From positions 62,001 through 126,000 of the forward strand of contig NZ_MDJR01000001.1 of assembly GCF_001730685.1 (NCBI RefSeq): a stretch of 64,000 nucleotides of DNA, given 5' to 3'. Made by a program: the position numbers and the translations under genes. Shown one piece after another: positions 28,210 to 36,717 of the stretch. Within the stretch, counting starts at the first letter, position 1; the number at the start of each line of letters is the position of its first letter. The notes beneath the pieces are model-generated. The model saw nothing but the letters and a program-made list of their open reading frames with translations. It had not been told where the DNA came from and did no database searches. The stretch comes from Caloranaerobacter ferrireducens. Its GTDB lineage: Bacteria > Bacillota > Clostridia > Tissierellales > Thermohalobacteraceae.

Positions 28210-28323
28210 TTGGTTTCAGAGAGCTTCATATTTAATCAAGAGTTTGTTAAAGACAATCTTTTTATAAGTTTTGTTGATTCAGGTATGTTAGTGATGCCAT
28301 CTGACATGCTGTGTTTGCAGTAA
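28210..28323 (+). other. Possible 37-residue ORF or gene fragment
   Basis: A TTG at 28210 with AAGAGGT upstream opens a frame reading MVSESFIFNQEFVKDNLFIS and continuing FVDSGMLVMPSDMLCLQ to TAA at 28321. No family recognised. It is the only plausible content of the gap 28053-28369 besides the hairpin, and may be the tail of a decayed gene. Confidence 0.25.
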
Positions 28324-28369
28324 GTTTTTAACAAAATTATATTTATTAAAGAAAGGAAGGTTTTTTATT

Positions 28370-28864
28370 ATGATGGAAAAAACAAAAAAAGATTTTTGGG
28401 GTTATATTGGGCGTTTTTCCCTTATCCATGTTCTTACCTATGTAGTGATTGGGTTGATATTTATGAATATAATGCGATATAGAGAACATTTTAATTCTTC
28501 TGCTGTTTATTCTAATTTCCGTTCATTAGATTCTCCTATTGTTCGGGCTGCTGCTTTAATTCAAATTTTACGAGGAGCATTCTTAGCTCTAGTTCTTTTT
28601 CCTTTTTACAAAGTCATAATAGATAGTAAAAGAGGATGGTTAAAATTATTTGGAGTATTATGGGGATTGACATTAATTGGAGCTGTAGCTGCTACACCTG
28701 GTTCAATTGAAGGATTGATATATACTAAGACACCTTTGATAGAGCATTTATTAGGTCTTCCTGAAGTTACTGTTCAAATGTTAGTTTTTTCTTGGTTATT
28801 TTTCACATGGGAAAGACGAGTAAAAGCGAATAGAAGTAAAGAGGATATTCATAAGAGTTTGTAA
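28370..28864 (+). CDS. Four-helix integral membrane protein, unknown function
   Basis: A 164-residue protein with four hydrophobic segments (about 12-34, 58-80, 93-115, 125-145) and a basic C-terminus (RRVKANRSKEDIHKSL). I recognise no motif. AAAGGAAGG precedes the ATG; ATG 28373 is an equal alternative. Codon use has fewer AT-only codons than the neighbouring lipoprotein genes (several GCT, GTT, CTT, CGT codons), hinting at a different origin. Not in an obvious operon. Confidence 0.7.
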   Translation: MMEKTKKDFWGYIGRFSLIHVLTYVVIGLIFMNIMRYREHFNSSAVYSNFRSLDSPIVRAAALIQILRGAFLALVLFPFYKVIIDSKRGWLKLFGVLWGLTLIGAVAATPGSIEGLIYTKTPLIEHLLGLPEVTVQMLVFSWLFFTWERRVKANRSKEDIHKSL

Positions 28865-29003
28865 TAAAGAAAAGTGATTATAAAAAGGTAAAGAAAAATA
28901 CATTAGCGATTATATAATATATATAAAAAATTGGATTGATCTTGTAAATAGGAATATGACATCGTTTTAATAGAGTATAGTTCTGGAGTAATTAAATTAT
29001 CTC

Positions 29004-29031
29004 AAGGGGCTGACGTTCGTGTCAGCCTCTG
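29004..29031 (+). terminator. Terminator-like hairpin with TTC(G) loop
   Basis: AGGGGCTGACG-TTC-GTGTCAGCCTCT, a near match in design to 28079-28107. No T run. Confidence 0.45.
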
Positions 29032-29075
29032 AATTTAGGGGAGTTTGATATAATCTAACAAGGTAGGTGGAGTAA

Positions 29076-29324
29076 ATGAGTGATATTTTGGAGAAAGTAA
29101 CCGCGTTTATTACAAGAGAACGGAAAGGAGAAATTGATTTATTACTTTTCAAACATCCAAATGTTGGCATTCAAATACTTGCTGGAACTGTAGAATCTGA
29201 AGAAAATCATTTAGATGCAGTAACTAGAGAGACAGCAGAAGAAGCTGGATTACCTGTTATTGTTTATCCTCAAGATGAATGGATTGACTATGTTGTTAAT
29301 GATTTAGAGTACACTTTCAAGTGA
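29076..29324 (+). pseudogene. C-terminally truncated NUDIX hydrolase
   Basis: 82 residues. The NUDIX box is complete: GTVESEENHLDAVTRETAEE followed by AGL, matching GX5EX7REUXEEXGU. The protein stops at TGA 29322-29324 after VVNDLEYTFK, about half the usual 140-160 residues, and no continuation was found in the next 170 bases. GGTGGAG precedes the ATG. The start is intact, so a short product may be made, but the fold would lack its second half. Confidence 0.65.
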
Positions 29325-29444
29325 TTATTTGATTAGGTTTCTGTTTTTAATAAGAAGAATTATATACAAAGTTATGATAATATATAAGAAGAGATTTAAT
29401 AAAAAAAAATATAAGATTGATTTAGTGTCAGAATTCTTAAACAT

Positions 29445-29498
29445 AAATAGGAGGATGAGATTCAGCAATGTAAATAGGAGGATGAGATTCAGCAATGT
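29445..29498 (+). repeat. 27-bp tandem duplication of a ribosome binding site and start codon
   Basis: AAATAGGAGGATGAGATTCA followed by GCAATGT occurs at 29445-29471 and again at 29472-29498. The second ATG (29495) starts the HAD phosphatase; the first (29468) is followed at once by TAA, giving a start-stop pair with its own AGGAGG. Confidence 0.9.
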
Positions 29499-30409
29499 AT
29501 AAACTATTGGCTTTAGACATGGATGGGACTTTGTTAAATAAAGAGCATAAGATATCAAGAGAAAATTTTGAAGCAATACAAGAAGCTTTACGTATGGGGG
29601 TTAAAGTTGTATTAGCGTCTGGACGTATATTTGGTGGAATGCTTCCTTATTTAGAACAATTAAATATAATAGATGATGAAAATTATTCAGTATCATGTGC
29701 TGGAGGCTTGGTATTAAACAATACTATGAGCAAAGTCATTCAGAGTAATGGATTAAATATCGAAGACCTAAAATATATTTATGGTTTAACCAAAGAACTA
29801 AACTTGAGTTTAAATGTATATACAAGAGATAGTATATTAGTTTTTCAAGATGACATTTTTAGTAAATTTGAGTCTATAGCCAACAATGTACCTTTAAAAC
29901 TAGTAGATTTCAATTCATTAAGCGATGATATTGAGATATATAAAATAACAATTATAAACGATAGTATTGATGCTGTAATGAAAATGAAAAAGTTTTTTAA
30001 AAAATTGCATACAAGTGATATTATACAAGACAAGCGTTACAAAGGGATTAAAAGATTGGAAGATGATATTTTAGATAAGATTTCAACAAAGCTTTCAGAT
30101 AAATATACAGTAGTAAAGCCATTTCAGTTTACTCTAGAAGTTATTAATAAAAGTTGTAATAAGTGGACAGGGATTAAGAAAATAGCAGAAGAATTAGGAA
30201 TACAAAACGAGGAAATAATTTGTATAGGAGATTCAGAAAATGATGAGCATATGATTAGAAATGCAGGGTTAGGAGTAGCGATGGCGAATGGTTTTTCTAA
30301 AGTAAAAGAAATTGCTGATTATGTAACATATACAAATGACCAACATGGAGTAGCCCATGTTATAAACAAATTTATCTTAGGAAAAGAGATTGCTTATGCC
30401 GAGGTTTAG
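29495..30409 (+). CDS. Cof-type HAD-family phosphatase
   Basis: A 304-residue cytoplasmic phosphatase of the HAD superfamily, Cof/type IIB cap. Motif I is LDMDGTLL (Asp8 and Asp10), motif II is VVLASGR, the Lys and motif IV are in CIGDSENDEHMIRNAGLGVA and NGFSKVKEIADYVT. Typical substrates are sugar phosphates, nucleotides or flavin-related phosphates; the specific one is unknown. The stop codon lies in the loop of a CCGAGG/CCTCGG hairpin. AGGAGG is 13 bases from the ATG, rather far, because of the 27-bp duplication. Confidence 0.9.
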   Translation: MYKLLALDMDGTLLNKEHKISRENFEAIQEALRMGVKVVLASGRIFGGMLPYLEQLNIIDDENYSVSCAGGLVLNNTMSKVIQSNGLNIEDLKYIYGLTKELNLSLNVYTRDSILVFQDDIFSKFESIANNVPLKLVDFNSLSDDIEIYKITIINDSIDAVMKMKKFFKKLHTSDIIQDKRYKGIKRLEDDILDKISTKLSDKYTVVKPFQFTLEVINKSCNKWTGIKKIAEELGIQNEEIICIGDSENDEHMIRNAGLGVAMANGFSKVKEIADYVTYTNDQHGVAHVINKFILGKEIAYAEV

Positions 30410-30492
30410 CCTCGGCTTTTTCTATGTAAAAACTAATTTATATAAAAATAGATAGTTATGGAGGAAATTGTTATTAAATGTAGAAAATATAG
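30400..30492 (+). repeat. Hairpin-linked 90-bp repeat, copy 3, with terminator
   Basis: GCCGAGG/CCTCGGC around TTTAG and a TTTTT run terminate the HAD gene. Then follow TCTATGTAAAAACTAATTTA, AAATAGATAG, GGAGGAAATTGTTATTAA and ATGTAGAAA in the same order as copies 1 and 2. The rest of the gap to 30666 shows nothing I can name. Confidence 0.75.
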
Positions 30493-30665
30493 TAAACTAT
30501 ATTAACTATTTTGTCTTTAGATATTTTTATAAAAATAAAAGGAGAAGCTGGTATTTTATTGGATTTAGAAATAATATTATTTAATAGCATTTTAATACAA
30601 ATTGGAATGATAGAGATAAAATGGATTTTGTTTTATTATGAAAGTTAAAATTCTGAGGTGATAAT

Positions 30666-31511
30666 GTGAAAAGTAAAGTTTTGATATTATCTTTTATTTT
30701 TTTAGTCTTATCAGGATGTCAACACAGTGAAATGTCTGTAGATGAGGAGGAAAAAGCTACAGAACAAATACATATAAATATCGAAGGTACTACTTATGAT
30801 AACGATTTTAGTACTGAAAACTATAAAAAACTAAAGATGAAAGCTGACAAAACAATAGAAAAGTTAGTGAATGGAATAGTACAAAATGATTATAACATTG
30901 TTTTTAGTTGTTTGAGTTCAAATAGTGTTGAAAACTATGGAGTTGAGATGGCAAAATCATCAATTAAAAGTTATAGAGTATATTTTAAGGGGAGATATGA
31001 AAATTTAAGAATAAAATTTTTAGGACATGATTTATCGCATTTCAAAAGTTCAGGGTATATTGATTACATTTATATTCTTTATAATGAAGCTTTCATTATA
31101 AAGAAAACTAAGGTTAGATCTTATGAAGATAAAGCATATATAGTTGATAAATACTTATATTATCCTTACTTTGCAGAAAGATTAGTCGATTCATTCATTG
31201 ATGGTATTAAAAAACAAGATAAAAATAAAGTTGCATCAAGTTTGAGTGTTGATATTATAACATATCCAGTGTCAGAAGCAGAAAAAATAATTTCTGAATA
31301 TAATAAAACATTTGACATAATAACATTGAAATATAATTTGGTAGGAGTAAATGAAACTGGAGATGAATATATATTTAGAATCAGTGATAGTAAGTATGGC
31401 AAAAAGACTAACCATGTTAATCATATAATTAGAGTAATGTGTGGAGATGGTATTTGTGGTATTGAGAATAATTTAGGTCCTTCTTTAAACGAGGTTGGAG
31501 AGTTAAATTAA
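30666..31511 (+). CDS. Lipoprotein of unknown function (281 residues)
   Basis: The GTG start has GAGGTGA upstream. There is a signal peptide with lipobox LSGC (Cys about 18), so it is a membrane-anchored exported protein. Two similar halves seem present: FAERLVDSFIDGIKKQDKNK (about 177-196) echoes the earlier KLVNGIVQNDYNIVFSCLSS (about 70-89), suggesting a duplicated NTF2- or DUF5104-like fold. That is a weak impression. It is the first of several lipoprotein genes in this block. Confidence 0.75.
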   Translation: MKSKVLILSFIFLVLSGCQHSEMSVDEEEKATEQIHINIEGTTYDNDFSTENYKKLKMKADKTIEKLVNGIVQNDYNIVFSCLSSNSVENYGVEMAKSSIKSYRVYFKGRYENLRIKFLGHDLSHFKSSGYIDYIYILYNEAFIIKKTKVRSYEDKAYIVDKYLYYPYFAERLVDSFIDGIKKQDKNKVASSLSVDIITYPVSEAEKIISEYNKTFDIITLKYNLVGVNETGDEYIFRISDSKYGKKTNHVNHIIRVMCGDGICGIENNLGPSLNEVGELN

Positions 31512-31536
31512 AATTTGTTATATTTTGTTCTTAAGT

Positions 31537-31704
31537 ATACTATTTGAAGTTATCCAGCTAACTTCTGATATAAGTGATTTTACTGAAGATGATTTGATAT
31601 AGTAGCCTATTAGGATTTTTAGTTCATATTATGACTTTAAAATTAGTAAAAATAAAGTATCAAAACTATCAGGAATTTTAAGGTCTATCAAAATGGATAG
31701 GTAG
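31537..31704 (+). pseudogene. Possible remnant of a lipoprotein gene
   Basis: A frame without a start reads ILFEVIQLTSDISDFTEDDL then stops. Another frame reads FSSYYDFKISKNKVSKLSGI and continues LRSIKMDR to a stop at about 31704. Both look like real coding sequence rather than noise, and together suggest a broken gene of which only the 3' part remains. Family unknown. Confidence 0.3.
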
Positions 31705-31719
31705 GTGAATTGAATTAGA

Positions 31720-32367
31720 ATGAAGAAAAAATATTTAATTATTTTATTGTATATTATTTGCTTTATTAGTCTTATAGGATGTAATAATATAAGTTTATTA
31801 AAGCAGAAAAACAAGATGGAAAATGGAACTTTTATAGTAAAACCAAGTTCTTTATTTAATACAGAAGAACTGAAAAAATTACAACCTCATTTAGATATGA
31901 CGAGTGGGTGTGTAGAAATAAAATATAAAGGAAATAAACGATTTATAAGGCTTAAGTATGAGATTTGGGAAAAAGGGAAATTGGAAAGAATATGTAAAAT
32001 TTTTAGTGTTAGAATACCAAATGAATATGAAAGAGCAGGTGAAGAAGAGTACAGAGATATAATAAGCATTAGTTTGAAAGATATTTTATTGGATGATATG
32101 AGTTTATCTAAAAATATGATTATGACAACTGTAATAGGAGGTTCAAGTGCAAAACGAATAATAGATAGATATCCATTAGAATATGGTTATAGTTCATATG
32201 ACTTAAAAGATACAATAGTTGCAAGTGATAATGAAGAGGTAGCTATTTGGGGATTGATGGCAATAGATTATAAAAATGGGAACACATATTATCCACGAGA
32301 AACTATTGAAGATACTGTAAAAACAGCAGATTGGGGACTTGTACTAAAAGTATATTTCAGAGATTAG
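31720..32367 (+). CDS. Lipoprotein of unknown function (215 residues)
   Basis: Signal peptide with lipobox LIGC (Cys about 21). The mature part is charged and strand-rich; LKYEIWEKGKLERICKIFSV and TTVIGGSSAKRIIDRYPLEY are distinctive but unknown to me. AGGTAGGTG lies about 15 bases before the ATG, a weak spacing. It is followed 29 bases later by another exported protein gene. Confidence 0.7.
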   Translation: MKKKYLIILLYIICFISLIGCNNISLLKQKNKMENGTFIVKPSSLFNTEELKKLQPHLDMTSGCVEIKYKGNKRFIRLKYEIWEKGKLERICKIFSVRIPNEYERAGEEEYRDIISISLKDILLDDMSLSKNMIMTTVIGGSSAKRIIDRYPLEYGYSSYDLKDTIVASDNEEVAIWGLMAIDYKNGNTYYPRETIEDTVKTADWGLVLKVYFRD

Positions 32368-32396
32368 TGAATGTGAGGATATAAGGAGGAAAATAT

Positions 32397-32852
32397 TTGA
32401 ATAAAAAGTTGTTGTCAGTAATAATTAATTTAATTGCTTTTATATTTGTAGTTATGTTTTATGAAATTCCAATGCAAGTAGATAAAACTTATCAAGGTTA
32501 TCTTTATATTCAAGATAAAGATGATGAAGGAGAAGTTATTAATATAAGATTGAAAGGGAAATTAACTAGAAATATATTAACACCAAATGTCTTTGAAGGT
32601 GTTTTAATGATTAATAATAAGCAATTAAGTGTTCATTCTTTAAAAGCTGGAAATTTAAGAGTAGCTTTAAAAATGAAATTTAAAATGAATTATTATACAT
32701 TAATATCCAGAGATGAATATGGAAATACAGTATTATGGGTTGATGTTTCTAAAGATTTTAATTTAATTTCTGGTAGTGGAGATTTTCACAAGATAGAAGA
32801 TAGGTTTAGTAAGGAGTTACATTATAGTTTTGAAGCACCTGCTTTAAATTGA
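32397..32852 (+). CDS. Small membrane-anchored protein of unknown function (151 residues)
   Basis: The TTG start has AAGGAGG eight bases upstream. One N-terminal hydrophobic helix (about 6-22) anchors an extracytoplasmic domain rich in beta strands (YQGYLYIQDKDDEGEVINIR, LKGKLTRNILTPNVFEGVLM). No family recognised. Co-directional with the lipoprotein upstream; together they may be a transcription unit. Confidence 0.65.
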   Translation: MNKKLLSVIINLIAFIFVVMFYEIPMQVDKTYQGYLYIQDKDDEGEVINIRLKGKLTRNILTPNVFEGVLMINNKQLSVHSLKAGNLRVALKMKFKMNYYTLISRDEYGNTVLWVDVSKDFNLISGSGDFHKIEDRFSKELHYSFEAPALN

Positions 32853-32964
32853 GAAGAAGCAAGAGAAGTAAATAAAAAGGCATATGATTAAAAACTGATT
32901 ACTAATAAATCTAAATAGATTAAACTTGATATATTTAGGGATTATCTGTAGGGAGGCTATTGGC

Positions 32965-33738
32965 TTGAGAAATTTTTATATGTTTCATAAAAAGTCATAT
33001 AGATTGATATTTGTTGTGATGTTGCTATTTCTTTTTATAGCAGGATGTGCTAAAGAAAACCAAGTAATAAATAAGAAGAATGAACCAAGTGGGCAAGATA
33101 CATCTACTATAGATAGAAAGAATAGTACAGAAGAGGAAGTGTTAGAAATATTAAATAGTACTCGAGAAAACATAGAGATTAAACTTACAGAGCGAAATGA
33201 CATATATGCAGTCACTTGGTCTTATGACGGACAACAAGTTGCTTTCGTTCGAGGAGATACTGAAAGTTGGTATGGGCAGATGTATATTTGGACAGTTGGT
33301 GAGAAAAAGCCTGTAAGCATAGGAGAAAAGGAAAATAGGATTTGTGAATTTATATGGGCACCAAATAGTAAATATGTTTTTGTTGATACAGGTACTTCTT
33401 GTGAAAGATGGGGATTTATTGTTTCAATAGAGGATTTTAAAATAATTGATGGAATTACATATGTAGGGATGCCACGATGGTCTTATGATTCTAAATTGAT
33501 AGCTTTAGGAACTATAAGTGATATACAGCCTGTTACTCCAACTGAGTTATCAGGTACTGTTGATTTAACTATATATAATGTTGAAACCCGAGAAAAAAGG
33601 ATAATTGCAAAAGCAACAAGTGATTTTTGGTATACACCAAGACAATGGGATAAAAATGGAATTTTGACATACGAAAAGATATATTTTCTTAATCATGAAG
33701 AAAAAGAACAGTTAACTTATCACTATAATTCTAAATGA
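32965..33738 (+). CDS. Lipoprotein with TolB/WD40-like propeller repeats
   Basis: 257 residues. The start is the TTG at 32965, with GGGAGG eight bases upstream. Lipobox IAGC. The mature part has YAVTWSYDGQQVAFVRGD, EFIWAPNSKYVFVDTG and MPRWSYDSKLIALGT, three copies of the [W]SxDxxxIAF motif of TolB-type propeller blades. Only about three blades fit, so the protein is either short or truncated at the C-terminus. Likely a surface-located binding protein; ligand unknown. Confidence 0.7.
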   Translation: MRNFYMFHKKSYRLIFVVMLLFLFIAGCAKENQVINKKNEPSGQDTSTIDRKNSTEEEVLEILNSTRENIEIKLTERNDIYAVTWSYDGQQVAFVRGDTESWYGQMYIWTVGEKKPVSIGEKENRICEFIWAPNSKYVFVDTGTSCERWGFIVSIEDFKIIDGITYVGMPRWSYDSKLIALGTISDIQPVTPTELSGTVDLTIYNVETREKRIIAKATSDFWYTPRQWDKNGILTYEKIYFLNHEEKEQLTYHYNSK

Positions 33739-33788
33739 CAAAAATATCAGCCAAGAGTATTTAAGACAAGTTTTTCATAAGGGGGAAA

Positions 33789-34058
33789 ATGATGAGTGTT
33801 CTATTATTTGGATTAGCAATTTTAAGTGTTATTTGGGGAGTAATATCTTCAATTGCAATAGCGAACTATCTATCCCAATGTGGAATTAAAATCAATTTTC
33901 TATTATTTGGAATTATGATAATAAAATATGTTCATCAGTATTCTAAAATTACTACTCAGGAAAATGGAAAACCAGGTCCATGGTACTATTCTTATATTAT
34001 CTCAATGAATGCTGCACTGGTATTAGCTATCATTGGAATCATACTTAAAAGTATCTGA
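33789..34058 (+). CDS. Small two- or three-helix membrane protein (89 residues)
   Basis: Hydrophobic segments at about 3-24, 33-47 and 68-86 with a basic or polar loop (KYVHQYSKITTQENGKPG). AAGGGGG precedes the ATG. No family recognised. Intact start and stop, and spacing typical of real genes in this block. Confidence 0.6.
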   Translation: MMSVLLFGLAILSVIWGVISSIAIANYLSQCGIKINFLLFGIMIIKYVHQYSKITTQENGKPGPWYYSYIISMNAALVLAIIGIILKSI

Positions 34059-34089
34059 AATGTTAAAATTTGTTGGAGTCTAACCCTCG

Positions 34090-34191
34090 CTTATAGCTGG
34101 TAGTTCTACTTCATCATACAATAGCGAGCATACAGTAGAAACAAAAGAATCGGTAGAATGGTTAGTTAAAAAGAGTTTATTTTATAAATAA
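34090..34191 (+). pseudogene. Short gene fragment
   Basis: A frame open from a TAA reads SLIAGSSTSSYNSEHTVETK then ESVEWLVKKSLFYK to a stop near 34191. There is no start codon in frame. It looks like the tail of a lost gene. Confidence 0.25.
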
Positions 34192-34257
34192 AGAATAAAT
34201 ATATTCAAAAGGCTAGTGAAGAGGAAGCTTTTGGTTTTTGAGATAAGGAGGTATCTG

Positions 34258-35010
34258 ATGAATACTGAAGCATATAAAATAAGGTCAGAAATTAATAGAT
34301 TAAAAGCGAGATTGAAAGAAATTGATGACGAATTAATGTCAGATGAAGAAAAAGCTGTGATGTGTTCAAGTAGTGTTTGTGGACAAGATGTAGTTTTGGA
34401 CACTTTGCAGACTTTATGTAAAGAAAGAGGTTTAAAGAATATTGCAATTATGGCTTGTTGGCAAAACGATAAAGAAAAGAATTCAAGATGGTATTCTACA
34501 ACTGTAACCCCATTGTTTTTGCCGTATTTAATAAGAGATGTAGGTACATTAATAAAATATCTAAAACCTTTAATGAATTATAATTCATTAAAAATTTTGG
34601 AGTATATCAGTATTAAGTCGGAAAATATTGGAACTTTAGAATTATCAGAGAAACTAAATATTTCGGTTAATGATATTGAAAAGGAGTTAGATAATCTTTC
34701 AAAAAATAATTTTATTGAACAAGAGAATGGCAAATGGAAATCAACATTGAAAGGTTGGCAGACTTATATTGTATTGTCTCATTTAGCTTATAATCATGAG
34801 CTGAAATTAGAAACGAAAAAAGCCCTTAAAATTGCTGAAGCTTTTAAAAATGTGCTGAATAAAGAATGGGGAGAACCTTTAAATATGACATATGATGAAG
34901 TAATGAAAAAGTTATCAATGAGTAAGTGGTTAGAGAAATTATATGACCAAGGGATAAAAGATAGTGATATTGAAAAGGCAGTATATGAAAATAACTATCC
35001 TGAAGGATAA
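34258..35010 (+). CDS. Protein with N-terminal coiled coil and predicted winged helix (250 residues)
   Basis: The start is ATG 34258 (AAGGAGG eight bases upstream). Residues 1-30 form a charged helix (EINRLKARLKEIDDEL). About 100-170 reads like a winged helix-turn-helix of the ArsR/MarR type: LKILEYISIKSENIGTLELS, EKLNISVNDIEKELDNLSKN, FIEQENGKWKSTLKG. A regulatory role is plausible, but the N-terminal half, with CSSSVCG (two Cys), is unknown. The next gene follows 16 bases later. Confidence 0.6.
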   Translation: MNTEAYKIRSEINRLKARLKEIDDELMSDEEKAVMCSSSVCGQDVVLDTLQTLCKERGLKNIAIMACWQNDKEKNSRWYSTTVTPLFLPYLIRDVGTLIKYLKPLMNYNSLKILEYISIKSENIGTLELSEKLNISVNDIEKELDNLSKNNFIEQENGKWKSTLKGWQTYIVLSHLAYNHELKLETKKALKIAEAFKNVLNKEWGEPLNMTYDEVMKKLSMSKWLEKLYDQGIKDSDIEKAVYENNYPEG

Positions 35011-35026
35011 ATAATAGGGGGAGTTT

Positions 35027-35755
35027 ATGAATAGAAAGCTGATATTTTCACTTTTTATATTTTTACTTGCTTTAATTATTGGTTGTATAAGCTTATTAAA
35101 ATATAAGAATGATAAATTACTCGAAGAGGTTACTTTATTGAAAGAGCAGAATTTAAAATTACTAGATAAAATTAAATATTATAAAGACGAAAATTCTATT
35201 TTGAATAAAAAAATTACTATTTTAGAAAATGAAATAAATGCAGTACATAGCTTGGTTGAAGAACAGATATTAATAATTAATTCAAAAAATAATAAAGATT
35301 TTATGGAAAAATATATTGTCTTACCGATTTATTCGGCAGATATATATACTTTTGATAAGGAAGTTATATCTAATATTATAATCCCTAAAGAAAGTTCATT
35401 GAAGGAGAAACTGGATGTAATTGCAGGTAAGCTATCCCGATATTGTTTTAGCAATCTTCCAATTGAAGTAGTAAAAATTGAAGAAATTGATAATAAACAG
35501 ATTGCAATAGTAAATTTAAAAGAAGCTTCAACAAATGAAGAGATAACTGAGCCTTCAAAGGTTATAGGAACAACTTGGAAATACAATTATTTTCAAGGTT
35601 CGTGTGGTGGTACTTGTACCTTTACTAAGTTAGTTGAAACATTCTTACAAAGAGACTATAACAGTGAATGGATAGATGGAGTACAGTTTCTATATTACAA
35701 TGAAGCAGGAGACTTTGAACATGTTGAAGGGCTTTTTGATATTAATTATAGATAA
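35027..35755 (+). CDS. Membrane-anchored coiled-coil protein with GerMN-like domain
   Basis: A 242-residue protein with one N-terminal helix (about 5-24), a coiled coil (about 28-85, EEVTLLKEQNLKLLDKIKYY) and an extracytoplasmic domain (about 95-235). The pattern LKEKLDVIAGKLSRYCFSN, LPIEVVKIEEIDNKQIAIVN and a closing LVETFLQRDYNSEWIDGVQF resembles the GerMN domain of sporulation and surface proteins. GGGGG precedes the ATG. Function unknown. Confidence 0.6.
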   Translation: MNRKLIFSLFIFLLALIIGCISLLKYKNDKLLEEVTLLKEQNLKLLDKIKYYKDENSILNKKITILENEINAVHSLVEEQILIINSKNNKDFMEKYIVLPIYSADIYTFDKEVISNIIIPKESSLKEKLDVIAGKLSRYCFSNLPIEVVKIEEIDNKQIAIVNLKEASTNEEITEPSKVIGTTWKYNYFQGSCGGTCTFTKLVETFLQRDYNSEWIDGVQFLYYNEAGDFEHVEGLFDINYR

Positions 35756-35801
35756 TTAGCATATTTTATTAAATAAAACACATTGTTAAGGGGGAATAGT
35801 T

Positions 35802-36473
35802 ATGAATGGTAAAAAAATATTTGGAATTTTGTTAGTTGTTATTGGTGTTTTTCTATTATTAGGTGAAACTGGAATAATTGACATAACTATTAGAGATATT
35901 ATTTCAGGTTATTGGCCGCTAATATTAGTTGTAATTGGTTTGTATAAATTATTTACAAATTCTATTTCGAAAATAACAGGGATTATATTGATAATCATAG
36001 GAATATTATTACAATTAAAGGTTTCTGAATATTTCAACATATTTGAGTATGACTTATTCTGGCCTATAGTTATTATTTTACTAGGTATCTGGATTTTACT
36101 TTTTTATAAGAGAGATAGATGGAAAGTAAGTTCTAAAGATGTCTTAAGTGCATTTGCTCTGTTCTCAGGTTTTAATATTAAAAATTCCTCTCAAAGTTTT
36201 AAAGGTGGAAATATTACATCAATATTTGGTGGGGTAGAAGTTGATTTAAGAGAGGCGAGTATACTTAAAGAACAAGAAGCAAGAATTGATATTTTAATAG
36301 CTTTTGGAGGAGCAGAAATCTTTGTACCTCAAGGATGGAATGTAGTTATAAAAGGAACACCTATTTTTGGTGGTTGGGAAAATAAAACAGTAAATAATAA
36401 CTTTGATACAAATAGTCCTACCCTTATAATAAATAGTTTTGTGATGTTCGGGGGTTTTGAGGTTAAAAATTAG
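35802..36473 (+). CDS. LiaI/LiaF-like membrane protein
   Basis: A 223-residue protein. The first 110 residues hold four hydrophobic helices in two repeats with GYWPLILVVIGLYKL and DLFWPIVIILLGIWIL, the LiaI/LiaF_TM pattern. The C-terminal part has the repeated FGG motif (SIFGGVEVDLREA, IAFGGAEIFVPQGWNV, PIFGGWENKT, VMFGGFEVKN) of the LiaF cell-envelope-stress domain. LiaF inhibits a sensor kinase in Bacillus; no kinase is adjacent here. AAGGGGG precedes the ATG. Confidence 0.8.
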   Translation: MNGKKIFGILLVVIGVFLLLGETGIIDITIRDIISGYWPLILVVIGLYKLFTNSISKITGIILIIIGILLQLKVSEYFNIFEYDLFWPIVIILLGIWILLFYKRDRWKVSSKDVLSAFALFSGFNIKNSSQSFKGGNITSIFGGVEVDLREASILKEQEARIDILIAFGGAEIFVPQGWNVVIKGTPIFGGWENKTVNNNFDTNSPTLIINSFVMFGGFEVKN

Positions 36474-36544
36474 TTTATAGTAGTAAGAGGTTATTTTTAT
36501 GAATGTACAAATAAGATGCAAATTATAAGCTAAGGAGGTTAAGA

Positions 36545-36700
36545 ATGGAGATACATAAAGAAAATTGTCCATGTCCTAAGAAAAAGTGTGAACGTTTCGG
36601 TAAATGTGAAGAATGTCGAGAATTTCATAAAAAGAAGAATCGATTACCTTATTGTGAAAGACCTAAGAGAGGTTTTTTGAAATTATTCAGAAAGAGCTAA
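36545..36700 (+). CDS. Small Cys-rich basic protein (51 residues)
   Basis: ATG at 36545 with AAGGAGG eight bases upstream and a clean stop at 36698. The sequence begins MEIHKENCPCPKKKCERFGK and continues CEECREFHKKKNRLPYC. Six Cys in CPCPKKKC, CEEC and YC spacings, together with nearby His, suggest one small zinc-binding knuckle. The tail is basic (RPKRGFLKLFRKS). It starts 72 bases after the LiaF-like gene and ends 17 bases before the GNAT gene, so it is probably co-transcribed. Function unknown. Confidence 0.65.
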   Translation: MEIHKENCPCPKKKCERFGKCEECREFHKKKNRLPYCERPKRGFLKLFRKS

Positions 36701-36717
36701 AAATAGGGAGTGGTATC

